Assembly: GCF_900143525.1 (NCBI RefSeq)
Contig: NZ_FREZ01000001.1
Location: 568,445 to 632,444, forward strand
Length of the DNA: 64,000 bases
Origin: Ruegeria sp. Alg231-54
Lineage (GTDB): Bacteria > Pseudomonadota > Alphaproteobacteria > Rhodobacterales > Rhodobacteraceae
Direction: 5' to 3'
The notes beneath the pieces were generated by a model. It made no database searches and was not told the origin of the DNA. It saw only the letters and a program-made list of their open reading frames with translations. A program made the translations under genes and the position numbers. This document shows, one piece after another, positions 63,013 through 64,000 of the stretch (position 1 is the first letter of the stretch; every line of letters starts with the position of its first letter).

Positions 63013-64000
63013 TTACTTCGTCAGCCCGCGCAAACCGCCTGAAATCAGGATGTTCACCTCGTACAGAATACGTGGTGTTGCCAGCCCACCGGGGCTGGCG
63101 AGGTAATTCGGGCTCCACTCCGGATCGAACTTCTGCTTGAAAGATCGCAGCCCTTCGAAGTGATAGAACTGCTCGCCGTGCTCATATACGAACCCTCCGA
63201 CGCGGTTCCAGAAAGACGCCAGTTGCCGGTTCTCAATTCCCGAAAACGGTGCCGCCCCTAGCGAGAACCAATGGAACCCCTGCTCTGCCCCCCAGGTCAT
63301 CATCTCGGCAAACAAGGCGTCCATGATAAAGTTCGACCCGTCCGGCTCATACCGCATCAGGTCCAACGACAATTCGGACTTGTTCCCGCCTTGGAAGAGG
63401 TTGGCGAATGCGACGATCTTTCCCGTATCTGCCTTCTTCAGCACCGCAAAATCGAAATAGGACAGGTATTCATCGTCAAACCCGCCCAAGGCAAAGCCCT
63501 TTTCTTCACCAGCCTTATGCTCCAGCCAGTCATCTGAAATCTTGCGCAATTCGGGCAACACAGGGCCCACTTTGTCCTTCGGTATGATCTCGAATACATA
63601 CCCATCTCGTTCGGCCCGGTTCTTGGCCTGACGGAACCGCTTTCGAGATTTGCCATCCAGCGAGAAATCTTTCAACGGCACGCGCGCGACCTCTCCGATC
63701 TTCAGAATAGACAGGCCCAGATCCAGAAACGTCGGCAGGTACTTAGTTGATACGCTGTAGAAGGCGCACAACTTGCCCTCGCGGTCGGCCATTTCGCGCA
63801 GCTGCCAGATCAGTTGCTTTCCGGCGGTTTCATCCCCAACCGGTTCCCCCTTGGTGATCAGCGCATTGCCCGTGTCGGCATATGCCAGAAATGCGTCATC
63901 GTCCGGTGAAATCAGGAATTGCTTGTCGCCGGTCAGTGAAATCTGCGACTCGGTGTCTTCGCTTTCCATGACCAGACGTTCAACAACCTCGGGGATCTCC
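63013..64000 (-). CDS. mprF: MprF-like phosphatidylglycerol lysyltransferase, C-terminal part (cut by window edge)
   Basis: The frame is open from the stop at 63013 to the right edge, at least 328 residues; an internal ATG at 63969 is not the start, since EIPEVVERLV precedes it in frame. It is the DUF2156/GNAT-like catalytic domain of MprF proteins (SRKRFRQAKNRAERDGYVFE, SLDLMRYEPDGSNFIMDALF and GFHWFSLGAAPFSG), which load an aminoacyl group from tRNA onto phosphatidylglycerol, reducing the membrane's negative charge and susceptibility to cationic peptides. The N-terminal flippase domain lies outside the window. The amino acid donor, lysine or alanine, cannot be told. Confidence 0.85.
   Translation of the reverse strand, partial: EIPEVVERLVMESEDTESQISLTGDKQFLISPDDDAFLAYADTGNALITKGEPVGDETAGKQLIWQLREMADREGKLCAFYSVSTKYLPTFLDLGLSILKIGEVARVPLKDFSLDGKSRKRFRQAKNRAERDGYVFEIIPKDKVGPVLPELRKISDDWLEHKAGEEKGFALGGFDDEYLSYFDFAVLKKADTGKIVAFANLFQGGNKSELSLDLMRYEPDGSNFIMDALFAEMMTWGAEQGFHWFSLGAAPFSGIENRQLASFWNRVGGFVYEHGEQFYHFEGLRSFKQKFDPEWSPNYLASPGGLATPRILYEVNILISGGLRGLTK

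Overview
The window is one continuous stretch of a high-GC alphaproteobacterial chromosome, most likely a Roseobacter-group member of the Rhodobacteraceae (Ruegeria/Phaeobacter-like). Pointers are a trgA-trgB-cysK block like the tellurite locus described in Rhodobacter sphaeroides, an alphaproteobacterial LexA box (GAAC-N7-GAAC), a GC-rich hairpin repeat of a type familiar from this family, and several proteins of roseobacter character. The assignment rests on gene content; no marker gene was compared. Nearly all genes look intact. I see no rRNA, CRISPR array, prophage or plasmid origin.

Layout. 1-870: the only clearly accessory stretch, with an IS6-type transposase cut by the left edge and a cluster of AATTCCCTG repeats, ending at the 3' end of a tRNA-Ser gene. 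874-11179 (all minus strand): tRNA-Ser, a large MscS-type channel, cysK, trgB, trgA, cfa, photolyase, a class V aminotransferase and pyrH, mostly membrane and redox stress functions. 11262-19007 (plus): miaA, then a complete peptide-type ABC importer (binding protein, two permeases, fused double ATPase). 19070-25850: lytic transglycosylase, ssb, a site-2 protease, aroK-aroB, two unknown genes and xerD. 25914-30476: CorC-like protein, a dimethylglycine/sarcosine dehydrogenase-like enzyme and a MocA-like nucleotidyltransferase.

30477-38624: a 756-base gene-poor gap with several palindromes, then DegP protease, an OmpR/EnvZ-type pair, a tight minus-strand operon CHAD-ParA-CYTH, a TfoX C-terminal protein and ndk. 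The CHAD-ParA-CYTH operon is the best candidate for something undescribed: two domain families tied to polyphosphate flank a ParA-type positioning ATPase. 38739-47385: three MFS transporters, an ABC-F protein with overlapping ACT and MarC genes, a membrane aspartic protease, a LexA-boxed imuA-like gene without imuB or dnaE2, and a YceI protein. 47418-51841: an SPFH (flotillin/YqiK)-YqiJ pair and metG.

52118-64000: an RND adaptor-pump pair without its own outer-membrane channel; divergent glpD/glpR around a region of likely operator repeats; an envelope gene run (DUF5993, an unusual DsbB, DUF3302, HlyD adaptor, TolC-type lipoprotein); and the C-terminal part of an MprF-like lysyltransferase cut by the right edge. 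The overall theme is envelope maintenance: efflux, disulfide chemistry, lipid modification, proteolysis and osmotic or redox stress.
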